A stretch of DNA of 64,000 nt from a virus. Below, in pieces: positions 40,474-48,315 of the stretch. Within the stretch, counting starts at the first letter, position 1; every line of letters begins with the position of its first letter. The translations under genes and the position numbers were made by a program. The notes below the pieces were generated by a model that was not told where the DNA came from, searched no databases, and saw only the letters and a program-made list of their open reading frames with translations. The stretch lies in the IMG/VR virus record IMGVR_UViG_3300036851_000176, positions 82,626 to 146,625 of that record; one strand, given 5' to 3'.

Positions 40474-40757
40474 GCCCAGGCGGGGATGCAGTTACAGTCC
40501 GCGCTGTTTTGAGTCTTGACCGCTCGACACTTCGGATTGTGAAGAGGCACAGCCGGTCCGCGCATAGGCTCTTCCAAGACTCGTTTCGCCATATCCCTGA
40601 TGTCCTGAATCGGATCAGCGTCTGGCCGCGACCAGGAAAGAGTCTCGAACTTCAAGTCCTTGAAATCGATCGTCATCGGGATCAGTTCGATCTCACCGCG
40701 CTCGATTTTCTCGCGAACCGCACGCTGCGCGTCTGTCTCAGGAGGTACGAGTGGCAC
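40470..40757 (-). CDS. hypothetical protein
   Basis: 95 residues, helical N-terminus, Cys-rich end (HNPKCRAVKTQNSADCNCIP) that may bind metal. Overlaps the upstream gene by 20 bases. Confidence 0.6.
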   Translation of the reverse strand: MPLVPPETDAQRAVREKIERGEIELIPMTIDFKDLKFETLSWSRPDADPIQDIRDMAKRVLEEPMRGPAVPLHNPKCRAVKTQNSADCNCIPAWA

Positions 40758-40980
40758 CTGACCTCATATCCACAGCTTCGGGGAACCACCGCCAGGGAAC
40801 GTCCGTGCGGTAGACCTGGAAGTCTTCTTCGTCTCGATCGATCTCCAAAAGGTCCCCGTTGGGCTCTTGCTCGTAGTAGATCTTTTCCGGCCAAAACACG
40901 ACGATGTAGTCAATCCCGCCGAAGTTGAAGTCTCCGACGATGCGTGGCCGAACGTCTCGCTCAGGATCCAACATCGACAT
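40738..40980 (-). CDS. hypothetical protein
   Basis: 80 residues, aromatic-rich beta style (FGGIDYIVVFWPEKIYYEQE). No family. Confidence 0.6.
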   Translation of the reverse strand: MSMLDPERDVRPRIVGDFNFGGIDYIVVFWPEKIYYEQEPNGDLLEIDRDEEDFQVYRTDVPWRWFPEAVDMRSGATRTS

Positions 40981-41176
40981 CCTCTGCTGTGTACTGCGAG
41001 TCGTCCATAACTTCGAGCGTTACCGCGACCCTACAGCGCAGGCCATCGAGCAAGAATTCTACGCACCATGTCGGCCCGTACCATCCCTGATTCAAGAGGG
41101 TTGCTCCTTTAGGAATCAAGCAGTCGCGGGTCACCTTCGGCAACCTAATCTCTCGATACTGAACGAGGTTAGTCAT
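40961..41176 (-). CDS. hypothetical protein
   Basis: 71 residues (LPKVTRDCLIPKGATLLNQG, then beta strands). Overlaps both neighbours. No family. Confidence 0.6.
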   Translation of the reverse strand: MTNLVQYREIRLPKVTRDCLIPKGATLLNQGWYGPTWCVEFLLDGLRCRVAVTLEVMDDSQYTAEDVDVGS

Positions 41177-41369
41177 TCTTCCCTCGACAGAGATGCATTG
41201 CCGCGCCGATCAAGTATATGACCGCGATGGCCTGATGTCTTCGATGCATGCGAGTGACGCTCGTGATCTTCGGCAGCATCCCTCGATAAGCCAGCGCTTC
41301 CCACGCACCAAGAGCGATCACTGTCGCTCCGTAGAACTCACGACGTGCGCGGTCCAGGCTCATTCTCAA
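41169..41369 (-). CDS. small protein with hydrophobic segments
   Basis: 66 residues; two moderately hydrophobic helices (ATVIALGAWEALAYRG and AIAVIYLIGAAMHLC). Possibly membrane-associated. Confidence 0.55.
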   Translation of the reverse strand: MRMSLDRARREFYGATVIALGAWEALAYRGMLPKITSVTRMHRRHQAIAVIYLIGAAMHLCRGKND

Positions 41370-41372
41370 ATT

Positions 41373-41981
41373 CTACACTTGGTCAAAGACGCCGTAGTAA
41401 GCCTTGCCGACGCAGCCGCCCTCGTTCATGTACTCGACGAATCCGCGAGACCCGAACCACTCGTTCAGTTCGTCGGCCGTGAGGGTGTGCGGGTGGCCGG
41501 TATGGGGCGGTGTCTCGATCCAGTCGAAGATGCGCACTCGCTTCGCCATGCGGCGGGCGTTGGCGATCACCTTCGCTGGGTTCTCGACGTGCTGCAAGAC
41601 GTTGTAGATCCACGCCTCGTCCCAGAAATGCTTGGTCCGCTTGACCTTCGAGTTGAACTCCTCGGCGGGCAAGTGATTGACCGCGATTCCGCAAGTCTCG
41701 TAGCGATGGTCAACCCATCCCGGGAAGCGGCAAGGATCGATGATCAGACCCTCTCGCAGGTTCTTGCACTTGAGGAGCAGCGAGGCCGGTCCACCGCCGA
41801 TGTCCACGATGCGACGATCCATGGCGTCGAACACCGGCCAGTGGCCCTCTGGGTCCTGGTACGGATCGCCCAGGCCCATCTTGCGCGCGTAGACGAGTTG
41901 CTTGAGTTCCTCGTTGAGCGTCCACTGGCACTTACCCCACCAGTTGCGCTCCCAGTCCTGAACGCTCTCAGGCATCGCCAT
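41373..41981 (-). CDS. class I SAM-dependent methyltransferase
   Basis: 202 residues. Motif I VDIGGGPASLLLK (about 59-71), acidic residue in LIIDPCRF (strand 2), and AWIYNVLQHVENPAKVI (motif IV-like). Small-molecule or sugar methyltransferase style (type 11/12) rather than a DNA methylase; no NPPY/DPPY. Could act with the glycosyltransferase on a shared surface or wall substrate (inference). Confidence 0.75.
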   Translation of the reverse strand: MAMPESVQDWERNWWGKCQWTLNEELKQLVYARKMGLGDPYQDPEGHWPVFDAMDRRIVDIGGGPASLLLKCKNLREGLIIDPCRFPGWVDHRYETCGIAVNHLPAEEFNSKVKRTKHFWDEAWIYNVLQHVENPAKVIANARRMAKRVRIFDWIETPPHTGHPHTLTADELNEWFGSRGFVEYMNEGGCVGKAYYGVFDQV

Positions 41982-42291
41982 CGAAGACGTGCCACACTGT
42001 GCCGTTGTCGTGGACTGCTGTTCCGATGAACCGTCCGTGCCCGTAGCGCGGCGCGTCGAACTTCTCGCCAGTGTTGACGACGATCAGGCGTCGGCGTTCG
42101 TCGTGGATGCTTGAGATTCGGTCAGCTACGAGCATGACCCACAGAACCATCTCGTCTCCCTGAAAACCGACGCTGAGAATCTCGGAGCGCGGCGGGATCT
42201 CCACATAGGAACGCCCGCGCGAGTCGGGGCGCTCGATCGGGAACTTCCAGACGACGGCCGGTACCTCTTCGCTGTAGTGAATGTCGCTCAT
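41968..42291 (-). CDS. DUF7352-like protein
   Basis: 107 residues from ATG at 42291. AVVWKFPIERPDSRGRSYVE, IPPRSEILSVGFQGDEMVLW and GRFIGTAVHDNGTVWHVFD follow a small all-beta family (VWKFPI ... LW ...) widespread in phages, function unknown. Confidence 0.65.
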   Translation of the reverse strand: MSDIHYSEEVPAVVWKFPIERPDSRGRSYVEIPPRSEILSVGFQGDEMVLWVMLVADRISSIHDERRRLIVVNTGEKFDAPRYGHGRFIGTAVHDNGTVWHVFDGDA

Positions 42292-42395
42292 CGTGTCAGG
42301 AGGTAGATGGTTCCGCCGAGCAGCGCTCCGCCCCAGAGGATCACGGCCCACCGGACGATTCGCTCGAAGAGTGCGATCAGTTCGCCGGGAATCAT
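42288..42395 (-). CDS. 35-residue membrane microprotein
   Basis: IPGELIALFERIVRWAVILW then GGALLGGTIYLLTR: amphipathic start and one transmembrane helix. ATGA junctions on both sides. Confidence 0.55.
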   Translation of the reverse strand: MIPGELIALFERIVRWAVILWGGALLGGTIYLLTR

Positions 42396-42511
42396 CTGTG
42401 CGCTCGGTTGTCGGGGACAAGCCAAGCGTGGTAGTCGTTCTCTTCCTCGTGGTACGACGCGAGATCGTTGGTGAGTAGGCGACAGAGCCAGCGAGCGAGT
42501 CGTAGTCTCAC
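42392..42511 (-). CDS. 39-residue microprotein
   Basis: RLRLARWLCRLLTNDLASYH then EEENDYHAWLVPDNRAHR. GTG start overlapping the upstream stop, ATGA at its end. No family. Confidence 0.5.
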   Translation of the reverse strand: MRLRLARWLCRLLTNDLASYHEEENDYHAWLVPDNRAHR

Positions 42512-42693
42512 CACCAGCCTCCATCTTCGTCGGTCTCCCGATCTTCGTCCGCCGTCACTTCGACGTGATGATCCCAGGCCCGATCGGCAGCATCTTCGTC
42601 CTCATGCCCGCCGCTGAACCACTTGCAGTAGTGACAACCGATCTCGATCGTGTCATCGTCCATGTAGTTCTCGTAGCGAGAGTGGTCGGTCAC
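42508..42693 (-). CDS. zinc-finger-like acidic protein
   Basis: 61 residues from GTG at 42693. IGCHYCKWFSGGHEDEDAAD then AWDHHVEV: Cys-x2-Cys ... His ... His-His. Resembles a degenerate C2H2 finger. Confidence 0.6.
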   Translation of the reverse strand: MTDHSRYENYMDDDTIEIGCHYCKWFSGGHEDEDAADRAWDHHVEVTADEDRETDEDGGWW

Positions 42694-42821
42694 GGCTCGA
42701 TGCTCTGATCTGCGCACAGAATCTCGTAGATCTGGCGCGTCCAGTCCTTCGAGACCTTCTTCGCCTGGCCCGCCAACCTCCAGCGGAGACGCCAGAGCGC
42801 GAAGCGAGACATCTCTCTCAT
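42690..42821 (-). CDS. 43-residue basic microprotein
   Basis: REMSRFALWRLRWRLAGQAK then KVSKDWTRQIYEILCADQ. ATGA and GTGA junctions. No family. Confidence 0.55.
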   Translation of the reverse strand: MREMSRFALWRLRWRLAGQAKKVSKDWTRQIYEILCADQSIEP

Positions 42822-42988
42822 GAGTTTCTCTTCCGCAGTTCGTCACGGATGTCCTTGAGCATGTCCTTGACTCCGTACAAAGACGGGCTGGCCGCGCTGG
42901 CTACGAACAGCAGGACGAAAATGATGAGCATCCCATGATGCAGATAGACCTCTCCGTCGTGGTACGAGAGGATGTGGACGGCGATCAC
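42818..42988 (-). CDS. 56-residue membrane protein
   Basis: GTG start at 42988. Hydrophobic helix LIIFVLLFVASAA (21-33) followed by a charged amphipathic helix. Coupled on both sides. Confidence 0.55.
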   Translation of the reverse strand: MIAVHILSYHDGEVYLHHGMLIIFVLLFVASAASPSLYGVKDMLKDIRDELRKRNS

Positions 42989-43152
42989 TCGGGCACCTGA
43001 ATGTACACGCGGTGCCAGTTGGTGTGATAACCGCCGTCTAGGACAGCCTCGACCGACACGATCGTCTCGCCCTCGTTCAGTTCCACGTCGTAGTCCTTCG
43101 TGGTGTCGTCGGCCCCGTTCAGGGCCTCGAAGTATGCGATGCGGATCTTCAT
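42985..43152 (-). CDS. hypothetical small protein
   Basis: 55 residues, beta style (IRIAYFEALNGADDTTKDYD). TGATG junction with rtcB, so co-translated with the ligase. Confidence 0.6.
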   Translation of the reverse strand: MKIRIAYFEALNGADDTTKDYDVELNEGETIVSVEAVLDGGYHTNWHRVYIQVPE

Positions 43153-44546
43153 CAGTCTTTGTACGGATCGAAGGTGTCGGGCGACGCCATCACGACGCCG
43201 AGAGGTCGCAGCACTTCGAGCACTTCGATGTTCGAGTGCGCCTCGATCACGTCAGCCAGCGGCTTGTACACGCCCGGGCTTTCGTCCGCCCCCGCTCCGA
43301 GCACGCAGATTCCGCGACCCTTGAGGTCGTCGCGCGCGAAATCCCAGTCGATCGCGGCCGTGCTCTTGTCGCGCGTGCGCACCTTGCGCATTTTGTGCTC
43401 GTGCTCGGGCGGCGGCTTGTTTCCCTCCGAGCGAACCTGGAAGTCACAGTCGCGCTCACTACATACCCACATCTTGCGCAACTTGCCCGCCGCAGCAGTG
43501 CGGGACATGACGCGACCGGCCCCATGAGGGGCGCTGCCGATCGCGCCAATGTCCACGACAGTTTTTCCGTTTCGAGACCAGTCCTCATAGGCATCGAGTT
43601 CGATCTCTGACGGAGGCCAAGAAACCTTTCCCTTCACGATCACGCTGATGTCTCCCATGCTTCCGCCGATGAAGGCGGGTTCTGTTGTCAGCGGAGTCGC
43701 CCCCTTGCGCACAACCCATAGCCCGTTCTCGAACCACGCGTAATTGTGATGGTTGTGGACGGTCGCTGTCACTTCGGGATTTCCGAGGATGCCAAGCACC
43801 TGCTCGATTACGAACTCGCGACCTGCATATGCGTACTCGCCCGCGAGTTGCATCGCAGCAACATAGAATGTTCCGAGTTCTTCTTTCGTGCTGAACACGA
43901 CCCCGTTCTCGCTCTCTTTCGTTCGATCGGTGAAATCGAGACCTTCAGCTGCGGCCATGAACCCGGAAGCGATCGAGTGTCCAAGTCCGCGCGAGCCGAA
44001 GTGGTTCGCGATCCAGACGTTGCCTTCGTCGTCGTAGAGCAAGTCCACGTAGTGATTGCCGGAACCGACCGTGCCGAGTTGGGCGCGAGCCTTCTCCTTC
44101 AGGTCCGTTCCAAACTGTCGGTTGATTTCGCTCCAAATTGCGGAGTCGAAAAGTTCATGTTCAACAGGCGTTTTGCTCTTTCCGCCAACACCGAACTCGA
44201 CCTTCTTCTGGATCTCGCGCATGATTGGCTTGAGCCGTTCGACGAACAGGTCAGGCTTCGCGTAGTCCTCGACATCGGTCACGTCCACGAGTTCGTTGAC
44301 GGTGAGGTCCGTGCGCACGGCCATGTTCCCGCACGCGATGTCGTATCCGACGCCAGTCGGGCTGATGTGGTCCTCGTAGGCCACGACGCCGCCGATGGGC
44401 ATCGCGTAGCCGAGATGGTGGTCGGCCATCAAGGCGCCCTTGACCGCCCCCGGGTGGCTCAGACAGTTCGCCATCTGATCGATGGCGTTCTCGTAAGGCT
44501 CGATGCCCTCGGGGTGGAAGACTGTGAAGTTTGGGGTATCAATCAC
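43152..44546 (-). CDS. rtcB: RNA-splicing ligase RtcB with a metal-site insert
   Basis: 464 residues, GTG start. RtcB motifs in order: ADHHLGYAMPIGG, GVGYDIACG (Mn-binding Cys), GTVGSGNHYVDL, HFGSRGLGHSIA, VHNHHNYAW, VVRKGATP, FIGGSMGD and the guanylated-His motif APHGAGRVMSRT. Joins 2',3'-cyclic phosphate or 3'-phosphate ends to 5'-OH ends. Odd: about 40 residues after the active-site motif an insert with C-x5-C ... H-x-H (MWVCSERDCDF, EHEHK) looks like an added zinc site. Confidence 0.9.
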   Translation of the reverse strand: MIDTPNFTVFHPEGIEPYENAIDQMANCLSHPGAVKGALMADHHLGYAMPIGGVVAYEDHISPTGVGYDIACGNMAVRTDLTVNELVDVTDVEDYAKPDLFVERLKPIMREIQKKVEFGVGGKSKTPVEHELFDSAIWSEINRQFGTDLKEKARAQLGTVGSGNHYVDLLYDDEGNVWIANHFGSRGLGHSIASGFMAAAEGLDFTDRTKESENGVVFSTKEELGTFYVAAMQLAGEYAYAGREFVIEQVLGILGNPEVTATVHNHHNYAWFENGLWVVRKGATPLTTEPAFIGGSMGDISVIVKGKVSWPPSEIELDAYEDWSRNGKTVVDIGAIGSAPHGAGRVMSRTAAAGKLRKMWVCSERDCDFQVRSEGNKPPPEHEHKMRKVRTRDKSTAAIDWDFARDDLKGRGICVLGAGADESPGVYKPLADVIEAHSNIEVLEVLRPLGVVMASPDTFDPYKD

Positions 44547-44559
44547 GAAGGGGGAGTGG

Positions 44560-44600
44560 GGCGGATGCTGACACCCGCCCCAGAGAGAGGAGGTCTCTCG
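44560..44600 (-). promoter_or_regulatory. structured rtcB leader
   Basis: GGGGCGG ... CCGCCCC, a 7-bp GC stem just upstream of the rtcB GTG, in an untranslated leader of about 60 bases. Most strong promoters in this window are leaderless, so the leader probably has a regulatory task. Confidence 0.5.
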
Positions 44601-44613
44601 CTTGCAGGTTCTG

Positions 44614-44642
44614 AGACTAGATCAAATCGAACGATTTGTCAA
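44614..44642 (-). promoter_or_regulatory. rtcB promoter
   Basis: TTGACA (44642-44637), 17 bases, TAGTCT (44619-44614). The spacer contains the palindrome AAATCGTTCGATTT, a possible operator. Confidence 0.7.
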
Positions 44643-44929
44643 GCCTTTTCGGCGCCAGCGAGGAACTTCTCGTAGGCTCCGTGCCCGTCTCCCATGATTT
44701 CGACCGTCTCGGCGACCGTCGTGCGCTTCGTGTTCTCGAAGTTCACGATCCGTAGCCGCCAGAGCGTCTTGGCGAGAAGGTGCGGAATGCGAATGGCGAA
44801 CCCTGTGCCCAGTTTCCAAGGCAGACAGGCTGGCTTGCCATCAATGGTGATGAAGAGTGTCTTCGTCCCCGTCTTGAGTCCCTTGCCAGCCGGGATCCGC
44901 TCTGTGTTGAGAATTAGGTACCTCGTCAT
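44639..44929 (-). CDS. hypothetical protein
   Basis: 96 residues, AAAGGAGG before the ATG. Beta style (GTKTLFITIDGKPACLPWKL) then helix. Stop lies in the rtcB promoter. No family. Confidence 0.6.
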   Translation of the reverse strand: MTRYLILNTERIPAGKGLKTGTKTLFITIDGKPACLPWKLGTGFAIRIPHLLAKTLWRLRIVNFENTKRTTVAETVEIMGDGHGAYEKFLAGAEKA

Positions 44930-45200
44930 GCTTGCCTCCTTTGGATGGCGCGTCGGCCTCTGCTCGACGCTGCAATCCAGAAAGGCTAGCAGGCCGATTC
45001 GAAATCCAGTTCGCTAGGTTCAGCAGCGCAATCAGTGGTCCGAGGAGAATCAGGCTGACGATCAACAAAGCGAAGCCGAGAATGATCACTCCCGCTGCAA
45101 TTCCGAATGCGTAGAAGATCACGCTCGGGAACAGGAAGAACACGATGATCGCCTCGATCCCCAGAACCAAAGCGGCAGATTGGGTGATACGAAGTATCAT
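44841..45200 (-). CDS. small membrane protein
   Basis: 119 residues with two strongly hydrophobic helices (about 9-30 and 33-60) and a hydrophilic tail overlapping the next gene by 89 bases. The long overlap makes the tail doubtful. Confidence 0.55.
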   Translation of the reverse strand: MILRITQSAALVLGIEAIIVFFLFPSVIFYAFGIAAGVIILGFALLIVSLILLGPLIALLNLANWISNRPASLSGLQRRAEADAPSKGGKHDEVPNSQHRADPGWQGTQDGDEDTLHHH

Positions 45201-45475
45201 CGCTTGAACGGACTCTCGCGCTCCAAGTCGGCGGCTTCTTGCTCGAGCTGGGTGAGCCGAACCTCAACAACGGGAGCCGTAACTGATTGTTTCGCATCGG
45301 CAGGCTTAGGAGGGGGCTTCGTTGGTTCTTTGAGCAACGAGATCGCCGCGTTGTCGAGCACGTATCGCGCCCAATCCGTGACATCCATCTCGTAGAAGTC
45401 GGCCATGCGCTGATACGCCGCCAGGTTCTCGGCAGGAACTCGAATCGTGAGGCGCGGGTTGCCCTTACCGGCCAA
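45197..45475 (-). CDS. ribbon-helix-helix-like DNA-binding protein
   Basis: 92 residues. RLTIRVPAENLAAYQRMADF then MDVTDWARYVLDNA fits the strand-helix-helix pattern of Arc/CopG repressors; coiled C-terminus (LTQLEQEAADLERE). One of three candidate regulators in the window. Confidence 0.65.
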   Translation of the reverse strand: MAGKGNPRLTIRVPAENLAAYQRMADFYEMDVTDWARYVLDNAAISLLKEPTKPPPKPADAKQSVTAPVVEVRLTQLEQEAADLERESPFKR

Positions 45476-45710
45476 TGGGACTCTCCACGAGCGGCAGCAA
45501 CTTCCCCGCCACCATCGGCTGATAGTGGTACTGGCGGTAGCGAAGGTTTCCGGCGCTATCGTGCTCGCGCCGAAGGAGTCCGGATCGAACGAAGCCCTCG
45601 CAGACAGAGCACAGGCACTCGAACTCCTGCCAACTTCCCCACTCCATCGTGAGGTTCGCGCGCTGGGAGTCGATGCCGCAGGCCATGCAGCGAGCGTCGG
45701 CCATGTTCAC
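45465..45710 (-). CDS. zinc-binding small protein
   Basis: 81 residues, GTG start overlapping the upstream stop. RCMACGID and ECLCSVCEGF provide a four-Cys site. Confidence 0.6.
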   Translation of the reverse strand: MNMADARCMACGIDSQRANLTMEWGSWQEFECLCSVCEGFVRSGLLRREHDSAGNLRYRQYHYQPMVAGKLLPLVESPIGR

Positions 45711-45931
45711 GGGAACTGGTTCTCCAGTTGCGAGATCACGATCGCGCTGTTCTCCAGCGCCTCCGCCAACTCTTCTTGATTGAGATCCTCCGGGTAGCGC
45801 GCCGTGTCCACCTTGCGCGCCAGGCCGATCAGGTGCTTGCGAAAGTCGCTCGCCTTGCAGTACATGTACTCGCCCTTGTGGCGAACGATGACGATGTGGA
45901 TCTGCTCGACCGGCTCTCCGATGTCACACAT
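45707..45931 (-). CDS. hypothetical small protein
   Basis: 74 residues from ATG at 45931 (CDIGEPVEQIHIVIVRHKGE, then helices). Overlaps upstream gene by eight bases. No family. Confidence 0.6.
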   Translation of the reverse strand: MCDIGEPVEQIHIVIVRHKGEYMYCKASDFRKHLIGLARKVDTARYPEDLNQEELAEALENSAIVISQLENQFP

Positions 45932-46199
45932 CGTGAGTGACCTCCTCGATGTCCTCGTCCGCATCCCATCCGTCTACAATCCTCTTGAGGAACTTCGCCC
46001 CTTCAGCCGAAACTGTCGGAAGATCCTGACCGAACATTCCCACGGATTGAATCCCGACCACATCAAGAGCCTCCTCGACCTTCACCAGGCGCTCAACTCG
46101 ATCGACAAGTTCTTCGAGAAGTTCCACGTCCGCGCCATCCAGTTCGAGGCGCATGACGTTTCGCTTGTTATCCTCCGGTGTGGTCGCGAAGATCTTCAC
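45924..46199 (-). CDS. hypothetical protein
   Basis: 91 residues from GTG at 46199 with AAGGA upstream. Acidic helices (LELDGADVELLEELVDRVER). No family. Confidence 0.6.
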   Translation of the reverse strand: MKIFATTPEDNKRNVMRLELDGADVELLEELVDRVERLVKVEEALDVVGIQSVGMFGQDLPTVSAEGAKFLKRIVDGWDADEDIEEVTHDV

Positions 46200-46200
46200 G

Positions 46201-46596
46201 CTATTCCTTCCATGCCACGCCACCGCGCTCGCGCTCTCTGCGCTCCCTGTGCAGTTCGAACGCCTCTGCTGCTTCTCCGCGCAGCACGGCCAATTGGGCC
46301 TCTAGTTCTCGCTTGTGGGTCTGCACTCGCGCATGATCGGCTTCAGCTTCATCGAGTGCCAACTCGCGCGCGGCGACGATACTCTCCAAACGGATCAGGC
46401 TTCGCTCGTCGTCGGAAATCAGATCGAGGATCTGCCGCTGGTCGGGCGAGACGGAACCCAAGCGGATCTCTTCGTCTCTACGATCACGTTCCTCCCGGAG
46501 AGCAGTCAGGTATCCGACCGAGCGCTCGCGAGGGGGCCGGTTCTGGAGTTCGTCCGTCAACTCCCTGTACGTCATCTTCGTGACGGTGCTAGTCAT
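46201..46596 (-). CDS. coiled-coil protein
   Basis: 131 residues, start ATGA-coupled. Long charged coiled coil over residues 60-125 (ALDEAEADHARVQTHKRELE). No family. Confidence 0.6.
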   Translation of the reverse strand: MTSTVTKMTYRELTDELQNRPPRERSVGYLTALREERDRRDEEIRLGSVSPDQRQILDLISDDERSLIRLESIVAARELALDEAEADHARVQTHKRELEAQLAVLRGEAAEAFELHRERRERERGGVAWKE

Positions 46597-46874
46597 CGCG
46601 TCCACTCCTGGCCCCTGCCCTCCAACTCGGCGAAAGTCGCGGGCATCCGACACCCGAACTCGTTGCAGTCGATCTCCCCGATGTGCCGGTACTTGATGCC
46701 GAGCAGATCGAGCATCTTGCTCTCGTCGATCGAGTGGCCCTCGTACAGCAACTTCCCGTCCTCGTACAGGCCGATCCAGTCGCCCTCATCGTTACTGACA
46801 AGAGCGTACTTCGTATGCTGCCGCTCCAGCCGCAGAATCGCGGCCTCGATCTCGATTTCGTTCGGCTCGTTCAT
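46593..46874 (-). CDS. hypothetical protein
   Basis: 93 residues from ATG at 46874. Helix then KYALVSNDEGDWIGLYEDGK beta segment. ATGA junctions. No family. Confidence 0.6.
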   Translation of the reverse strand: MNEPNEIEIEAAILRLERQHTKYALVSNDEGDWIGLYEDGKLLYEGHSIDESKMLDLLGIKYRHIGEIDCNEFGCRMPATFAELEGRGQEWTR

Positions 46875-47179
46875 CTGTCTCCCTCGTTGTTTAACGCGAT
46901 TTTCAAGCCCTTTTCTTCGGCTCTCCAGACGAGCCACTTCTCCATGTTGAAGGAGAGAACGTCCGCAGGCTCCGCGCGCAGTTCCGGATGGGCCTTCGAG
47001 AACTCGATCGCCTCCACAAGCAGGTCGAGAACCCGATCCAACTCCTTGTCCTTGTCCCGCTCGGAGTGGAAGGCGTCGAATGGATACACCCACTTCTCGT
47101 AGTGGTGCGCGGCCTTGTCGAGGCGGTCGAGCATCCGCTCCATCTTCTGCTCGGGTGAGTGTCTGAACAGGCCCATCAT
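46871..47179 (-). CDS. hypothetical helical protein
   Basis: 102 residues, mostly charged helix (QKMERMLDRLDKAAHHYEKW). Two ATGs in tandem at the start. No family. Confidence 0.6.
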   Translation of the reverse strand: MMGLFRHSPEQKMERMLDRLDKAAHHYEKWVYPFDAFHSERDKDKELDRVLDLLVEAIEFSKAHPELRAEPADVLSFNMEKWLVWRAEEKGLKIALNNEGDR

Positions 47180-47379
47180 TCCTCTCCTAGAACGTCCGCT
47201 AGAAAGTCGTCTACATTCTTGATCGGAGGACGGGCCAGGATCTCTTCGGATGCCAGGGATCTTGGGTCGCGGTCAGCTGGTATGCACTGACCTTCGTGGC
47301 CCTCGTTGAGGATGCAGCGCTGGTTCATCTGCCCGTCGTAGATCTCGTGAGGACAACGAATGTCCGAGAAGGTGCTCAC
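47176..47379 (-). CDS. small Cys/His protein
   Basis: 67 residues from GTG at 47379. IRCPHEIYDGQMNQRCILNE then GHEGQCIPAD: a C..C-x3-GH-x3-C pattern shared with the 38409 gene. No family. Confidence 0.6.
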   Translation of the reverse strand: MSTFSDIRCPHEIYDGQMNQRCILNEGHEGQCIPADRDPRSLASEEILARPPIKNVDDFLADVLGEE

Positions 47380-47603
47380 GATGGATGACCCTCTTGTCCG
47401 CGAGCGAGGACTCGGGACTCGGCGTAGCGAGCGTGCAAGACGGCAAAATTCCCTTCGAGGAGAGCGCCTTCGCATATGTCGCACAGCGAAACCGACTCTC
47501 GGTACGGATCTCTCTGAGAACCTTTGTCCGAACCGACAGGTACGCCCCTGGCGCCCAGGCTCAGACAATTTAGGCACAGCCGGACTCCGGGAATGTCGCT
47601 CAC
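47376..47603 (-). CDS. zinc-ribbon microprotein
   Basis: 75 residues from GTG at 47603. LCLNCLSLG and LCDICEGALL give two Cys-x2-Cys knuckles 30 residues apart. Confidence 0.6.
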   Translation of the reverse strand: MSDIPGVRLCLNCLSLGARGVPVGSDKGSQRDPYRESVSLCDICEGALLEGNFAVLHARYAESRVLARGQEGHPS

Positions 47604-47752
47604 GCCAGTCGCCTCTTGGCTTCTCTGAGCATCGACTCGGACTCCTCCAAAAGGACATCTCGGCTGATGGCGTGCGGAACCTTGTACGAGTCGATCAAAT
47701 AGACCAGCGCGAGTCGAAGGAGGTTCGCTGTCAACTTCAGTTGCTCGATCAC
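47600..47752 (-). CDS. hypothetical helical protein
   Basis: 50 residues from GTG at 47752 (GTGA overlap with the gene before it). LTANLLRLALVYLIDSYKVP then a charged helix. A longer reading from a TTG at 47857 would run across the neighbouring frame and is less likely. Confidence 0.5.
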   Translation of the reverse strand: MIEQLKLTANLLRLALVYLIDSYKVPHAISRDVLLEESESMLREAKRRLA

Positions 47753-47874
47753 CAGCCATGCCTCTTGATGTATGCGAGACGCCAGCGGAATCGTGTCCGA
47801 AAAGGGATGTCTTTCCACCCATTCCAACAGTTCCGGCACGAACAGAAGTCGTGGCAAGGACCCTCGATGCTCAC
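47749..47874 (-). CDS. 41-residue Cys-rich microprotein
   Basis: GTG at 47874 overlaps the upstream stop and the TGA overlaps the next GTG. GPCHDFCSCRNCWNGW packs four Cys and a His into 13 residues, then a basic aromatic end. Junctions and Cys spacing support coding. Confidence 0.5.
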   Translation of the reverse strand: MSIEGPCHDFCSCRNCWNGWKDIPFRTRFRWRLAYIKRHGW

Positions 47875-48071
47875 AAGTATTTCCCGATCTCAGGCATGTC
47901 CTTCATGACTGATGCAAGGCCGAGTACCTTGGCCTCTTCCTTAAGCCTGCGACGACGGAAGATCCTCCAAGCCGGAGTCTGGTCCAGTTCTTGTCGAGTG
48001 AGATCGTGGGCTTTGGACAGAGGCTCGGCCTCCAGTTCTCCTGTCCTTGGGTTCACTCGCATTTTGCTCAT
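47871..48071 (-). CDS. hypothetical basic protein
   Basis: 66 residues from ATG at 48071 (ATGA). RVNPRTGELEAEPLSKAHDL then WRIFRRRRLKEEAKVLG. No family. Confidence 0.6.
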   Translation of the reverse strand: MSKMRVNPRTGELEAEPLSKAHDLTRQELDQTPAWRIFRRRRLKEEAKVLGLASVMKDMPEIGKYL

Positions 48072-48265
48072 GCGAGGCTGAACTTCCAGTGAGCCTCTGA
48101 CACATGCCCCGCGTGTCGGGCTGGCTCTCTCGAACCTTCGCAGTTCTCGTCCGAAAAGAGACCGCCGATCCTGTAGGCCCGATGAGTCCCTACTGTCCCG
48201 TCCTTGAGCAGCGGCGCTTTGTAGCCGCAGCGATGACACTGAACCTGGATTCGTGGGCCTCTCAC
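48068..48265 (-). CDS. zinc-finger microprotein, leaderless
   Basis: 65 residues. GTG at 48265 is exactly six bases after TAGGCT. VQCHRCGYKAPLL and later Cys/His residues suggest a zinc site. Confidence 0.65.
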   Translation of the reverse strand: MRGPRIQVQCHRCGYKAPLLKDGTVGTHRAYRIGGLFSDENCEGSREPARHAGHVSEAHWKFSLA

Positions 48266-48271
48266 GTTCTC

Positions 48272-48315
48272 AGCCTAGGAGGGTGGTGACACCCTGTCAA
48301 TCCCTCGAACGAGGT
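48272..48315 (-). promoter_or_regulatory. leaderless promoter with two palindromic operators
   Basis: TTGACA (48300-48295), 17 bases, TAGGCT (48277-48272). The spacer is the palindrome GGGTGTCACCACCC, and immediately upstream lies a copy of the right-arm palindrome (48300-48315, TACCTCGTTCGAGGGAT on this strand). Confidence 0.7.
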
